Counted from the stretch's first letter, positions 9,334 to 19,699 are shown. The stretch is 32,278 bases of DNA from Chloroflexota bacterium (GCA_024275195.1 JAJRZP010000151.1:1-32278); one strand, 5' to 3'. A program made the numbers and translations. The notes: generated by a model not told the origin, from the sequence alone.

Positions 9334-10914
9334 CTAACCCGGGTAGTCGGGCTCTTCGAACGGGTAGAGTGGAACTCGACGGTTCTTGAACTCGAATGTA
9401 TCGAGATCGGCAGAGGTGACGCCAGGACTGTTGACGATGATGATCTCGGCAGCGACAGGCTAGTACGCAGGTCGCGGCGAGCTTACGCCCTTCGCGACAA
9501 CAACCCGATAGTCTTCCGGCCGTATGCCCATCGAGTACATCTGCTCACGAGCCGTGTTTCCGCTCCGCACCGACGTGAGCAAGATAGTCATACCATCGAC
9601 CGTGTTAAACAGCACTCGCTTGCCATCGTTGTAGAAGCGAAAGCCGCCGTGGGTTGGGCGAGTCTCCTCGTAGGGACCGTCGTGGATTACCGAGACTGTG
9701 CCAACTACATGGATCGGCTCGCCGTGCATATCGTCGGTTTTGCCACCCACGTCGATGGCAATCTCGGCACCGATGCCTGCTGTAACGCATGCCTCGACCG
9801 CCTCGGGGTCGTAGAGGGTCTGAAGGAATCCTGTCACACCCATCTCTTTTGCCACTTTCAGGATGTGGGTCGAATCGGCCGATGAGCCACCACCGATATT
9901 GTCGCCAACATCCATGAGTACGATCGGCCCGAGGTGTGAATGATCTGAAGGTTCGGCCTCTGCCAGCGCAGTACCGTCGCTTGGTACGTAGTTTTCAACG
10001 CCTTCCGGTTTCGGCCCGACGTATCGTTCTTCTGCCTGCCTCAGGGCATCGGCGATGCTTGCAACTGGCTTGTTGAGATCGACTCGCCTAAGCCATGCCT
10101 TTGCCGCCATGTCTTTCGCAGTTTTCTCAGCAAGTTCGGCATCCCCGTCGGTGATCGCTATCCACGACATGCCCATCTCATCGACGTCGGCGTACGGATA
10201 GCCTTCGGCAATCGAGGTGTCGAGGACGTTCGGGATTTCGTTCGCCTCAACACATTCATCGACAAGGCTCTTCATTGGCTCTTGCCCGGTGAACTGCTTG
10301 ACGATGTTGACCAGCATCGGAGGCATCTCGATGAATTGAACCGGATGGATCTCACCTTTCACCGTGCGATAGATCAACTCCGCAGTCTTGCGGGCACGTT
10401 GCTTGGCATCGAGATGTGGGCAGGTCCTCCAGACAATGCAGACATCGGTGTTGGCGACGGTGTCTTTAGAGATATTGGCGTGCATATCGAGCGTTACACC
10501 AACGGGAACATCTGGCCCTACGATATCTCTGACAACGCGGGTGAATTCGGCATCCATGTCCGGGTATTCCTCGGATACGGCCGCACCGTGATTGCTGATC
10601 AGAACTCCATCCCACGGCCCTTGATCTCGAAGCATCTGGTGCATTTCGCCGGAGAGACGGTCGTAGGCGTCCTTTGTGATCGTGCCAATCGGACCGGTAT
10701 TCGCGTACATCAGCGGTACTGCCTCGAAACCCAGTTCTTCGGCACCCTGAAGATAACCTGAGATTGTGTACTGGGATTCGGCGTATTCGTCGACCATTTC
10801 CTGCCCGCGGAGAATGTGCGCATTCTCGAACTGCTCGTAGGTTGCCGGAACCTTCGAAAACGTGTTTGTCTCATGCGAAATGCCGAGAATAGCGAATCTC
10901 ATCGTGGTCTCCAT
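9334..10914 (-). CDS. M81-family metallopeptidase / MlrC-like protein, interrupted near the C-terminus by an in-frame TAG (9460..9462)
   Basis: MRFAILGISHETNTFS, DGVLISNHGAAVSEEYPDMDAEF, VGVTLDMHANIS and IVLMDVGDNIGGGSSADSTHIL are MlrC hallmarks. After the TAG the same frame continues PVAAEIIIVNSPGVTSADLDTFEFKNRRVPLYPFEEPDYPG* as in MlrC C-termini. The internal start at 10902 (MRFAIL) is an alternative. Confidence 0.85.
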
Positions 10915-10939
10915 ACTGAGTTGGGCGAGTCGTGAACTG

Positions 10940-11734
10940 TTAGCTATCTGCCGGTCGAGATAATACCTCGACCCAGGTGGGTTTGAATCCCGCAGTGAGG
11001 GCAGTTCTCATCGAAGGGATGTTGGATGCGGACGTTCCGTAGTACGGAAGTTTGCCTTCGTTGAGAACCGCCTCGGCAACGGCTGTTGTCAGGGCGGGCG
11101 CGATTCCACGTCCCTGATGTTCAGGCGTAACGTCGATACCGAGTTGCCACATGAAGGGCGAGTCGGCGGAGGCGCCACATACACCGACTATTTCACCCTC
11201 TTGTTCGGCGATTGCGGCGATCATGGTTGGGCGAGCTGTTTCAGTTGGGACTTTGTAGATCGCATTGTGCCAGCGGGCGCGTTGGCCGATAGCGTCGGCA
11301 CCTTCCTGACCGACCACTCTGACGCTGTATCCAGCGGGTGCCTCAACCTGCGTAAGCGTGCTGTGGGAGACAGCGAACCGTGGAAACGGCCCGTAGAGCA
11401 ACAGGCCTTCAGGGCGTACGAGGTCGGCCATTCGCCCCATGCGGTCGGGCATAAACAGTTCGTCTCGGGTTGTCTTCGGTTTTGGCTTGAAAACTTCTTC
11501 AGCCCACGCCAGATGCTGCTCGTCAACACAGACGACTCCGCCAAAGCCGAGGGATGCAATGCCGATTTTTCCGGGATGGGGATCGAACAGTCTGTGTGCC
11601 GCGTTTTTATGGGCTTCGGGGTCTCTGACCGAGATGTGAACCCGTCCGTCGGTGAGATCGGATGAAGCGCACGACAACTCGGCGCAGAGCATTTCTACAA
11701 CCGTGTCTCGAATGTCCTGCAGAGTCTCGATCAT
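10940..11734 (-). CDS. GNAT-family N-acetyltransferase
   Basis: C-terminal MWQLGIDVTPEHQGRGIAPALTTAVAEAVLNEGKLPYYGTSASNIPSMRTALTAGFKPTWVEV is the GNAT acetyl-CoA binding pattern. Confidence 0.85.
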   Translation of the reverse strand: MIETLQDIRDTVVEMLCAELSCASSDLTDGRVHISVRDPEAHKNAAHRLFDPHPGKIGIASLGFGGVVCVDEQHLAWAEEVFKPKPKTTRDELFMPDRMGRMADLVRPEGLLLYGPFPRFAVSHSTLTQVEAPAGYSVRVVGQEGADAIGQRARWHNAIYKVPTETARPTMIAAIAEQEGEIVGVCGASADSPFMWQLGIDVTPEHQGRGIAPALTTAVAEAVLNEGKLPYYGTSASNIPSMRTALTAGFKPTWVEVLSRPADS

Positions 11735-11796
11735 TGTCCTGACAGCCCCTTAATTCTCCGTCAACTCTGGCATCGCGGGATCACGCAATCATACCG

Positions 11797-13197
11797 TTAT
11801 GAACAATTCGGTGGGCTGAGAGTACTCCAGTCGGTGGTTTCATCGTAGGTGTGGGCGAGTTGGAGCAGCGATTGATCGGTGTGTAGATCACCAGTGAGCA
11901 TCGCACCAACTGGAATGCCAGCGTCGCCGAATCCTGCCGGAAGGCTTATTGAAGGATGCCCTGTGATGTTGAACGGTGCCGTGTAGCAGGCATTGATCCC
12001 GCGCGAGTGCTCGCCGGGTCGACGCGATCTCTCGGCTGTGGCGAAAGGCGAAGTAGGGGTGGCGATGGCCTTGAGACTCTGATCCGAGAGGATATGCGAG
12101 AAGTAGTTTTTGAACGCACGCCCAACTTCACCGGCGTTGAGCAGATCGTTCGCCGAAAGAAACGCTCCCTGCAACAGGTAAACACGGGTGATTGGCCCAT
12201 AGGCGTTCCAGCTTGACCTGAGGGATTTCTGGTGACGCTGATATGCCTCAGAGTTGAGGACGAGGAAGTTGGCAGCGCGAGCTTCCGCCATTCCGCGCAG
12301 ATCGATATCGACGAGTTCACAACCGAGTGATTCGAGTGTCTTCAGGAACGAATCGAATACATCGACTACTTCTGACTCGTTCGGAGCCGACGCGATGAAA
12401 TCACGCGGTATGCCAATGCGCCAACCCCGGATATCTTCTTCGATGTTTGCCGCGTACTCAGGTACATCACCGGGCCAACTCATGTCGTCTCCGGGTTCAT
12501 AGCCAACCATGGATTCGAGCATAATCGCTGTATCAAGCGCGGTTCTGCACAATGGCGAGATTTCACTATGGCTGTTGTGATCCATGCCAAGCCGACTCAC
12601 CAGACCGTGAGTTGGCTTGATGCTAAAAAGATTGTGTGCGCCAGACGGAAGGAGCGCACTCCCTCCGCCGTCGGTACCGATCGTTGCCGCTGCCATTCGG
12701 GCCGTTGTCACCGCTCCCGATCCGCTGCTCGAACCGACCGACATCCTGTCGGGATTCCAGGGATTCCATGGCGGAGGCATCAGATCGGCTTCCGATGGGC
12801 GTGACCAGCCGAACTCGTTGAGATTGGTCTTGCCGATGACGATGGCACCGGCCTTCCGCAGGCGGGCAACTGTGGCCGCATCTTCATCTGGGATCCAATT
12901 CTCAAGCAGGCGCGAGTTGTCAGTGGTTTTCAGGCCCGCAGTCGGGATAGAGTCTTTGACGCCCACCGTTGCACCTGCAAGTGGTCCTAATCGTTCACCG
13001 TTCGCTCGTGCCGTATCGATTGCTCGGGCCTGCTTCAACGCTCCTTCGGAATCGACGGTGATGAACGAATTGAGCCGGGGATTCAGCCCAATGATTACGT
13101 CGAGGTGTGCCTGAACCAGTTCGACAGCGGTTATCTCACCTTCCCGCAACAGTCGTATCTGCTGCGAAAGCGTGAGCAGGTGAGGTGAGCCGATCAA
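11797..13197 (-). CDS. Amidase (amidase signature family, GatA/AtzE/HpxY-like)
   Basis: PLAGATVGVKDSIPTAGLKTTDNSRLL, VIGKTNLNEFGWS, SVGSSSGSGAVTTARMAAATIGTDGGGSALLPSGAHNLFSIKPTHGLVSR (amidase signature). TTG start overlaps the upstream stop. Confidence 0.92.
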   Translation of the reverse strand: MIGSPHLLTLSQQIRLLREGEITAVELVQAHLDVIIGLNPRLNSFITVDSEGALKQARAIDTARANGERLGPLAGATVGVKDSIPTAGLKTTDNSRLLENWIPDEDAATVARLRKAGAIVIGKTNLNEFGWSRPSEADLMPPPWNPWNPDRMSVGSSSGSGAVTTARMAAATIGTDGGGSALLPSGAHNLFSIKPTHGLVSRLGMDHNSHSEISPLCRTALDTAIMLESMVGYEPGDDMSWPGDVPEYAANIEEDIRGWRIGIPRDFIASAPNESEVVDVFDSFLKTLESLGCELVDIDLRGMAEARAANFLVLNSEAYQRHQKSLRSSWNAYGPITRVYLLQGAFLSANDLLNAGEVGRAFKNYFSHILSDQSLKAIATPTSPFATAERSRRPGEHSRGINACYTAPFNITGHPSISLPAGFGDAGIPVGAMLTGDLHTDQSLLQLAHTYDETTDWSTLSPPNCS

Positions 13198-13427
13198 TTC
13201 GACCCCTCACCAACAGGGTTAGGGCTTGAACTGCCCGTCCCATCAACCGTCCCTGACATCTTCGAAACATCGATCTCGCCATCAAATTCTCGAATAAGGC
13301 TTTCCATGAGATCGGCAGCAGTACGGACACCGACGAGCAGATCATTGAGTTGTTCAATGTCGTCACTTGAAACGGAGGCTAGTTGTGCGGCTCGGGCTGC
13401 GACCTGTTCGTTGTTTCGGTACTCCAT
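13194..13427 (-). CDS. Small AtzG/HpxX/GatC-like amidase partner protein
   Basis: 77-aa ORF (MEYRNNEQVAARAAQLASVSSDDIEQLNDLLVGVRTAADLMESLIREFDGEIDV...). Its TGA stop overlaps the TTG start of the amidase (TTGA). Confidence 0.55.
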   Translation of the reverse strand: MEYRNNEQVAARAAQLASVSSDDIEQLNDLLVGVRTAADLMESLIREFDGEIDVSKMSGTVDGTGSSSPNPVGEGSN

Positions 13428-13633
13428 GCCTGTGCGAGCCTTTCGTCGTGTTGCTTTTGGCGACCGGGTATTCTCATTCTGGCAGGGAATACTACTCTGA
13501 GATAGCAGAACGGTGACGTACTGGACGAATCGATCTGGTGCGGGGCGTACCATGTCGCCGAACATCCGGTTCAAATTACGAGTCTTACCGACCGATCCCT
13601 CCGAGATTTTACGGTGGACATAGGAGTACCAGT

Positions 13634-15343
13634 TTGCAAATAAGTTCGTCGGCCGTTGGACATCAGGAGATTTCTGCTCGATCAGGGATGGTAGTCGCAC
13701 AGCATCGTACGGCTGCCGTGATTGGTGTCGAGGTGTTGCAGCGCGGTGGCAACGCAGTAGATGCGGCGATAACGACAGCATTTGCGAGTGGTGTTCTCCT
13801 GCCAATATGGAACGGCATTGGTGGAGGCGGTGTGATGACGGTTCATCTCGATGGCGACAAGAATGGCAGCACTGGCGGAACAGTTGATTTTGGGATGCAG
13901 ACCCCGGGTCTGGCACACGCCGACATGTACGAGCTGGAAGCCGAGAATGAGATGCAGGGACCGTCACGTAGATTTTCATGGGCCAAAGTTAAGAATAACG
14001 CCAACACTGAGGGCTACACATCGATAGCCATTCCGGGCACGGTCGCCGGTCTTACGACATCTCTGGAGAAGTGGGGGACCATCGATCTTGATCAGGCAGT
14101 AGCCCCGGCAGTGAAGCTGGCGCGGGAAGGATTCCCGCTTTCAAGGACGACCGCGCTCGCGATGGCCGAGAGGCACGAACTCCTGTCTAGATTTACGCCG
14201 ACCGCCGATGTGTATCTCGACGATGGTTCTCCGCTCGCGCCCGGCGCACACTTCGTTCAATCTGAACACGCCGATACATTGGAGCGATTGGGTCGAATCG
14301 GCGCATCTGATATGTACGGTGGTGAGACCGGTGCGAGGATCGCCGCGGATGTAGAGAAGAACGGCGGGTATCTGAGGCTCTCAGACCTCGAGCAGTATCG
14401 ACCGATCGTGCACGATCAGCCGTTGACTGGCAGTTACAGAGGGCTTGGAGTATCGGGAGTGACCGGGCCGTGTGCGGGTCCGACCGTGATCGAAATCCTA
14501 AATATCCTTGACCTATTCGATCTGGCCGGGATGGGGCACGGAACGGCCGATCTCCTGCACACGTTGATCGAAGCGGTGAAGCTTGCGGCTGTGGACAGGT
14601 TCAGCTTCATGGGTGATCCGGCGGTGTATGGATTTCCGATCGAGGTTCTTGCAGAACCAGAGTACGCAAGGAGTCGGGCCAGCGAGATCGATTCAACCAC
14701 AGCATGTGAATTTCTCGCTGGAGATCCTTGGTCGTTTGCCGGTGTAGACAGGCCTTCGAACTTTCCTGCTCCCGCAGGCGTGGCTCCCGACAACGGAACG
14801 ACATCGCTCACGACTGCCGACAGGCAGGGCAACATGGTCGCACTGACTCAGACCAATCTCGCTTTTAGCGGTGTCGTAAATCCGGGTGTCGGCGTGATGA
14901 TGAACAACGCGATGGGCTGGTCGGCTCCAATGCCCGGCACTGTCAATTCGATTGCGCCATTTTCACGTGCGTTGAACAACATGACTCCACTGGTGTTGCA
15001 CGAAGATGGCCGGGCTGTGATGGCGATCGGTGGTTCGGGTGGGCGGCGTATCTGGCCAGCTGTTGTTCAGGCGATCGTGAACAGGGTGGATTTTAAGATG
15101 GGACTGCAGGAGGCAATCGAACAACCTCGAATTCATGTCGAGTCAGATGATCCTGTCGTTGACCCAAGATTCGGCGATGATGTGCTGGCAGAGTTAAGTC
15201 GGAGAGGACACAAATATTCGCTTCCTCCTAGAGAATTTACGCTCTGGCCATTCTCGGAACCGAACGGAATAACGTCAGAATGCGGCGTGCTGAAGAGCGG
15301 AATTAGTCCGCAAATGAAACCTACGTACGCTGCGGGATTCTGA
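13634..15343 (+). CDS. Gamma-glutamyltransferase-family Ntn hydrolase
   Basis: SGMVVAQHRTAAVIGVEVLQRGGNAVDAAITTAFASGVLLPIWNGIGGGGVM; NGTTSLTTADRQGNMVALTQTN (nucleophile Thr region); GGSGGRRIWPAVVQAIVN. Possible TTG start at 13634 preceded by AGGAG; ORF opens at 13538. Confidence 0.85.
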   Translation: MQISSSAVGHQEISARSGMVVAQHRTAAVIGVEVLQRGGNAVDAAITTAFASGVLLPIWNGIGGGGVMTVHLDGDKNGSTGGTVDFGMQTPGLAHADMYELEAENEMQGPSRRFSWAKVKNNANTEGYTSIAIPGTVAGLTTSLEKWGTIDLDQAVAPAVKLAREGFPLSRTTALAMAERHELLSRFTPTADVYLDDGSPLAPGAHFVQSEHADTLERLGRIGASDMYGGETGARIAADVEKNGGYLRLSDLEQYRPIVHDQPLTGSYRGLGVSGVTGPCAGPTVIEILNILDLFDLAGMGHGTADLLHTLIEAVKLAAVDRFSFMGDPAVYGFPIEVLAEPEYARSRASEIDSTTACEFLAGDPWSFAGVDRPSNFPAPAGVAPDNGTTSLTTADRQGNMVALTQTNLAFSGVVNPGVGVMMNNAMGWSAPMPGTVNSIAPFSRALNNMTPLVLHEDGRAVMAIGGSGGRRIWPAVVQAIVNRVDFKMGLQEAIEQPRIHVESDDPVVDPRFGDDVLAELSRRGHKYSLPPREFTLWPFSEPNGITSECGVLKSGISPQMKPTYAAGF

Positions 15344-15531
15344 ATGGACTGAGCCACATATAGTCACTTCTGCCTGAGAGAAAAATCAAGGATGTGCTGA
15401 TATCGTCGAAGCATCGAGAAGGCAAATTCGTGGAGGTCTGCCATTTAGCGGTTGAGCTTCCCCGCTCCTGATCCCTCGACTGCCGCTCGGGACGCGAATG
15501 TGAATGACTGGTCGTGATTGTAGCTTGAAGG

Positions 15532-16311
15532 ATGGTCATGAGTAACGGAAAACTTGCAGGGAAGGTGGCACTCATTACGGGTGCTGGTTCGGGAATCGGG
15601 GCAGCAACCGCTCGGCTGATGGCAGCCGAAGGAGCTGCGGTGGCAGTAACGGGTATTCCTGAGGACGGAGTGATCGCAGTCGCGGCTGAGATAACGGCTT
15701 CAGGCGGTGCTGCCGTTGCAATTCCCACCGATGTCTCCATTGCGGAACAGGTAGAAGCGGCTATCGCCCAGACTGTCGAGGTGTTTGGGCGACTTGATAT
15801 TTTAGTTCCAAACGCTGGTATTCAGATGCACACCAGAGATCGGAACCTGCATGAGCTACCCGAAGAAGTGTGGGACCGTACTCATGACGTGAACTACAAA
15901 GGGCAGTATTTCACGTGTAAATACGGCCTGGCTCAGATGGTGAGGCAGGGTGAGGGTGGGGCAGTGATTATCGTGGTATCGGTCACGGCGTTGAGAGGTA
16001 CGACCCCGAACGTCTCATACTCGACAGGCAAGGCAGGCCTTGTGAACCTAGCGCGCCATATAGCCGTTCACTACGGAGATCAGGGCATACGTGCAAACAG
16101 CATTTGCCCCGGTGCACTCGAACTTACACCCGATCATGCCGATCTTCCCGACCCGGCAGGCCGAGAGGCTGCGATCGTGAAACGGGTTCCGTTGAACAGG
16201 CTTGGTACAGCGGAAGATATAGCCCCGTTCATCACGTTTCTGGCGTCTGATGATGCTTCGTACGCCACTGGCGCCAATTTTGTGATCGATGGTGGGCTGA
16301 CGATTACTTAG
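15532..16311 (+). CDS. SDR-family oxidoreductase (3-oxoacyl-ACP reductase-like)
   Basis: GKVALITGAGSGIGAATARLMAAEGA, ILVPNAGIQ, VSYSTGKAGLVNLARHIAVHYGDQGIRANSICPG, SYATGANFVIDGGLTIT. Confidence 0.95.
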   Translation: MVMSNGKLAGKVALITGAGSGIGAATARLMAAEGAAVAVTGIPEDGVIAVAAEITASGGAAVAIPTDVSIAEQVEAAIAQTVEVFGRLDILVPNAGIQMHTRDRNLHELPEEVWDRTHDVNYKGQYFTCKYGLAQMVRQGEGGAVIIVVSVTALRGTTPNVSYSTGKAGLVNLARHIAVHYGDQGIRANSICPGALELTPDHADLPDPAGREAAIVKRVPLNRLGTAEDIAPFITFLASDDASYATGANFVIDGGLTIT

Positions 16312-16338
16312 GCGTAGTCACGTCAGTTCTTTCAACTA

Positions 16339-17139
16339 CTAATTCCGTATCCGTGATCGGAATGCCCACAGCGCCAACGACATGCTTACGAGACCGACTC
16401 CCAGTACCGCGGCGAGTCCAATGGCAAGCGTCTCCGTGTCCCATCCAGTTGAAATCAGTGAGCGCAGCGCATCCAGTAAATAGGTCACGGGGTTGTAGGT
16501 GGCGACAGTCGACATCCACCCGGTCATCGCTTCCTGAGGCAAAAAGACCGTGGTCAGGAATACGAACGGCAAGAACAACAAGAACGACGAATTTACCGCG
16601 GCGGGATTCCCGGTTTTTAGAGCGATCGCGTACGGGAACCCGGTGTAGACCAGCCCCCATAGCCCAGCTATCAGCACAAACACCACGATGCCCAGAGGTC
16701 CGGTTTCGAATCCCACGCCCAGAATGAACCCGAATATAAGCACAGGGATTGTCAGAGCGATAACCAGCACGAAATCGGCGACCATCAAACCAAGCAAAAG
16801 AGCAAGACGATTGACCGGCGTGAGAGTTAACCGATCAAAGTAGCCAGTTTGGATATCGGTAACGACGGTGACTGCACGAGAGATACCTGTAACTGCAAAT
16901 ATGATCGCCACGGGTAGCTGGAATTCTTTGTAGTCGAAACCGGGGACTACTTCCGCCGCGGTCTGCAACGCACCTATGGTGATTGCGAACCAGAAGACTG
17001 GAAAAATAAGTGCTGGAATAACGCCTTCGGAATCACGAGTTACCGACCGAAGTGCGCGAACCGCGATCGCCCTCGTGTCGGCGAAGAAGCCACCACGTTT
17101 CGCTCGAATTCGGCCCTGTACAGATGTTGTTGTTGTCAT
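16339..17139 (-). CDS. ABC-2 type transporter permease (DrrB-like)
   Basis: Six hydrophobic segments. Overlaps the ATPase stop/start by 4 bp (ATGA). GYFDRLTLTPVNRLALLLGLM and AMTGWMSTVATYNPVTYLLDALRSL are ABC-2 permease motifs. Confidence 0.9.
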   Translation of the reverse strand: MTTTTSVQGRIRAKRGGFFADTRAIAVRALRSVTRDSEGVIPALIFPVFWFAITIGALQTAAEVVPGFDYKEFQLPVAIIFAVTGISRAVTVVTDIQTGYFDRLTLTPVNRLALLLGLMVADFVLVIALTIPVLIFGFILGVGFETGPLGIVVFVLIAGLWGLVYTGFPYAIALKTGNPAAVNSSFLLFLPFVFLTTVFLPQEAMTGWMSTVATYNPVTYLLDALRSLISTGWDTETLAIGLAAVLGVGLVSMSLALWAFRSRIRN

Positions 17140-18155
17140 ACCGTCACCTCGTCAAGCTCGATCGCATCGTCGGTCGGCATGCGCTCGCCCGTTACCTGTA
17201 GAAAAACATCGTCTAATGAAGGAGTACGTAGTGTTATCTCGCTAATACCGATCTCCGATTTGTTAAGAGCTACCGCTACATGACTGATGAGTTCAGCGCC
17301 GTTTTTAACACTGATTGTAAGTTCGGCATCGTATACGTCGACTTCTTCCACTCCTTGAATCTCACGCACGACTCGACCAGCAGCGCTCGAATCACCTTCG
17401 ATCTTAGTAACGATCACATCAGAGCCGATTGAACGTTTTAGCGCAGTCGGTGTGCCTTCGACCGCCAGCTTCCCTTGTCTTATGATCCCGACGCGGTCGG
17501 CAAGCTTGTCCGCTTCTTCGAGGTATTGTGTGGTGAGAAAAATCGTAACTCCAAACTTCTTGTTGATCGAACTTATCTCGTCCCACACACGGTTACGACT
17601 GACAGGATCCAGACCGGTCGTTGGTTCATCGAGAAAAATCATCTCGGGGTTGTGTATGAGGGATGCGGCCAGATCAAGCCTGCGTTTCATGCCGCCAGAG
17701 TACGTTCCGACCAACCTGTCTAATGCCTCGCCTAAATCGATCAAAGACGACAACTCCTTCATCCGCTGATCGATTTCTCGTCCGTTCAGCCCGTAGAGCC
17801 GACCCTGTAACGTAAGTAGTTCGCGACCTGTTTGCTTCTCATCTAACGCTGCGTCCTGTAACGCTGCACCAATGTTCAAACGTACATCCCGTGCTTGCTT
17901 GACAACATCCATACCTAAAACGCTGGCGTGCCCGCTGGTCGGCACGAGAAGGGTAGTCAGCATGCGCAACGTCGTCGACTTGCCTGCGCCGTTCGGCCCC
18001 AGAAAACCGTAAACCTCACCTCTGGATACCGAAAGATTAAGGGAATCTACTGCCCGAACTTCGTTGAAGTCGAGCACAAGACCTTCTGTTAAAACTGCCA
18101 ATCCGTTCACTGGGACCACTCCTGGCGTAAAAATTGTTGATTGAGCGGACAGCAT
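17136..18155 (-). CDS. ABC transporter ATP-binding protein (DrrA-like)
   Basis: GFLGPNGAGKSTTLRML (Walker A), YSGGMKRRLDLAASLIHNPEMIFLDEPTTGLDPVSR (signature and Walker B). Confidence 0.95.
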   Translation of the reverse strand: MLSAQSTIFTPGVVPVNGLAVLTEGLVLDFNEVRAVDSLNLSVSRGEVYGFLGPNGAGKSTTLRMLTTLLVPTSGHASVLGMDVVKQARDVRLNIGAALQDAALDEKQTGRELLTLQGRLYGLNGREIDQRMKELSSLIDLGEALDRLVGTYSGGMKRRLDLAASLIHNPEMIFLDEPTTGLDPVSRNRVWDEISSINKKFGVTIFLTTQYLEEADKLADRVGIIRQGKLAVEGTPTALKRSIGSDVIVTKIEGDSSAAGRVVREIQGVEEVDVYDAELTISVKNGAELISHVAVALNKSEIGISEITLRTPSLDDVFLQVTGERMPTDDAIELDEVTV

Positions 18156-18236
18156 TGGACGTCTTTATGACGTATTTCTTTCCAGCCGCTTCTAACTTGA
18201 ATCTGATTGAGTCCGTTACCGTATGTGTTTCTCTGT

Positions 18237-18947
18237 CTAGCTGGAAATCTCCACGCCACCCATGAAAACGCGCCCGCCTACAGTGAGTGTGGGGCCGGTT
18301 CGATCTCCCTCAATGGGTCTGCGGTTGTCTGAAATCTCGGCCATCGTGATGTCGGCCTGAATGTCTAGCTTCCAATCGTCGGGAACTCGGATTTTGTACT
18401 CGCCGAGTGTGACATCGAGGCTGAGCGTAGCCCCCTCGGCGGGCAGAGTGGCAAGGGAAAGATCCATGCGCTCACTGCCGAGTTTCACTCTCGCCGTACT
18501 ACCGGTGTACTCCCCTCCAAACTGACGCGCCTCGCCAGAGAAGTACTCATCAGAGTCATTGTTCGTGTGGCATCGCCGGCGGTTCTTCCAGCGATTGCCG
18601 CCGCCATGAAAGCCCATGATGAAACGACCTTTGTGACGCTTCCCATGGCGCTGTCCAAACAATATGGACACACCGACGGCAATCGCAAGCACCGGCCAGA
18701 AATCGACGAAACTTTTGTCATCGACCAGATTCTGGGCAAGCAAGATTCCGCCGAGCGACATCAACACCATGCTGCCGAGCCCTGGAAGCAGGCTTTTGCC
18801 AATCCAGCCTGCAAGTCCAAGAACGATCAGTATCACGGGCCAGTAGTCGCCCGGGATATCGCTGCCGGAGATGTCCAAATTGTCGAGCAGTAGCACGGCT
18901 CCGATTAGGACGACGATCAGTCCAAATAAAGTTCTGCTAAATCGCAT
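18237..18947 (-). CDS. LiaF/LiaI-like membrane protein (DUF5668-type TM region plus C-terminal adhesin-like domain)
   Basis: RTLFGLIVVLIGAVLLLDNLDI...YWPVILIVLGLAGWIGKSLLPG; C-terminal LSLDVTLGEYKIRVPDDWKLDIQADITMAEISDNR repeats resembling LiaF C-termini. Confidence 0.75.
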   Translation of the reverse strand: MRFSRTLFGLIVVLIGAVLLLDNLDISGSDIPGDYWPVILIVLGLAGWIGKSLLPGLGSMVLMSLGGILLAQNLVDDKSFVDFWPVLAIAVGVSILFGQRHGKRHKGRFIMGFHGGGNRWKNRRRCHTNNDSDEYFSGEARQFGGEYTGSTARVKLGSERMDLSLATLPAEGATLSLDVTLGEYKIRVPDDWKLDIQADITMAEISDNRRPIEGDRTGPTLTVGGRVFMGGVEISS

Positions 18948-18957
18948 TTTATTTCTC

Positions 18958-19404
18958 CTATTCGACGAACACTTTTACGGTGTGGTTGTCGACGGTCGCG
19001 TCGATACTGAGTTCCTGTAAGGCTTCAATCAGCTCATCAAGCGCACTGCCATCCAGCTTTGAGATATCGGATGCATAGCCTGTTTTGAGCAGGCTGCCCT
19101 GAACCACCTGTCCCGCCTCACCCGGGATCAGAGAGGCGAGATTTACGCCAGCCCGAACGATCTTCAATGGCACTCGGATATTCACGTGGTGCAGCGGGTT
19201 TGTGTGATCGGTGCCTTTTACAGGCTCGACAATTATTCGAATAAATCGTGGGTCTGCGACACGTTGTGGAACTGCCGGAAGTGAACTGCCATCTGCCGCC
19301 CTCCCTGAGACCTCCGTTGTGAGTTGCAACAATCGTTCCGCTTCCGCAACCGAAATTTTTCCAGCGGAAAGCATTTCTAGTATTTGTATTCGTTCGGTCG
19401 TCAT
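18958..19404 (-). CDS. SHOCT-like domain-containing protein
   Basis: N-terminal MTTERIQILEMLSAGKISVAEAERLLQLT is SHOCT-like. C-terminal part: LDELIEALQELSIDATVDNHTVKVFVE. Confidence 0.7.
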   Translation of the reverse strand: MTTERIQILEMLSAGKISVAEAERLLQLTTEVSGRAADGSSLPAVPQRVADPRFIRIIVEPVKGTDHTNPLHHVNIRVPLKIVRAGVNLASLIPGEAGQVVQGSLLKTGYASDISKLDGSALDELIEALQELSIDATVDNHTVKVFVE

Positions 19405-19447
19405 CTGTTGTTTGCTTTCACAGTGTGTCGCTGCGTTGGGTAATGGG

Positions 19448-19699
19448 TCATATCAATGAAATCTGGAAAGTGGTTCGATCGTTGCGTACATCGATCCGCA
19501 AACCCCGGGTAGCGCACACCATTTCGTATGCGGCGAGCGTCAGTCGGATCACCCTCCAGAATCTGGCTATGCGGCCCGTTACAAGCATGCTCAACATCAC
19601 GAATGGCAACAGAAGTAGCCAGATGATCAGCACAATAGGCCACAGCAGAAACAGTGGAATCCAGACTGCGAACCACCGGAACCTTATCCACATAACCAT
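19448..19699 (-). CDS. Small hydrophobic membrane protein
   Basis: MVMWIRFRWFAVWIPLFLLWPIVLIIWLLLLPFVMLSMLVTGRIARFWRVIRLTLAAYEMVCATRGLRIDVRN. Start uncertain; co-oriented within the DUF2089/SHOCT/LiaF cluster. Confidence 0.6.
   Translation of the reverse strand: MVMWIRFRWFAVWIPLFLLWPIVLIIWLLLLPFVMLSMLVTGRIARFWRVIRLTLAAYEMVCATRGLRIDVRNDRTTFQISLI

Noticed and set aside
13428-13979. N-terminal extension of ORF 13194..13979 (MKIYVTVPASHSRLPARTCRRVPDPG...)
   Set aside because: It overlaps the GGT gene on the other strand and has low-complexity antisense-like composition. The real product is probably the 77-aa MEYRNNEQ protein.
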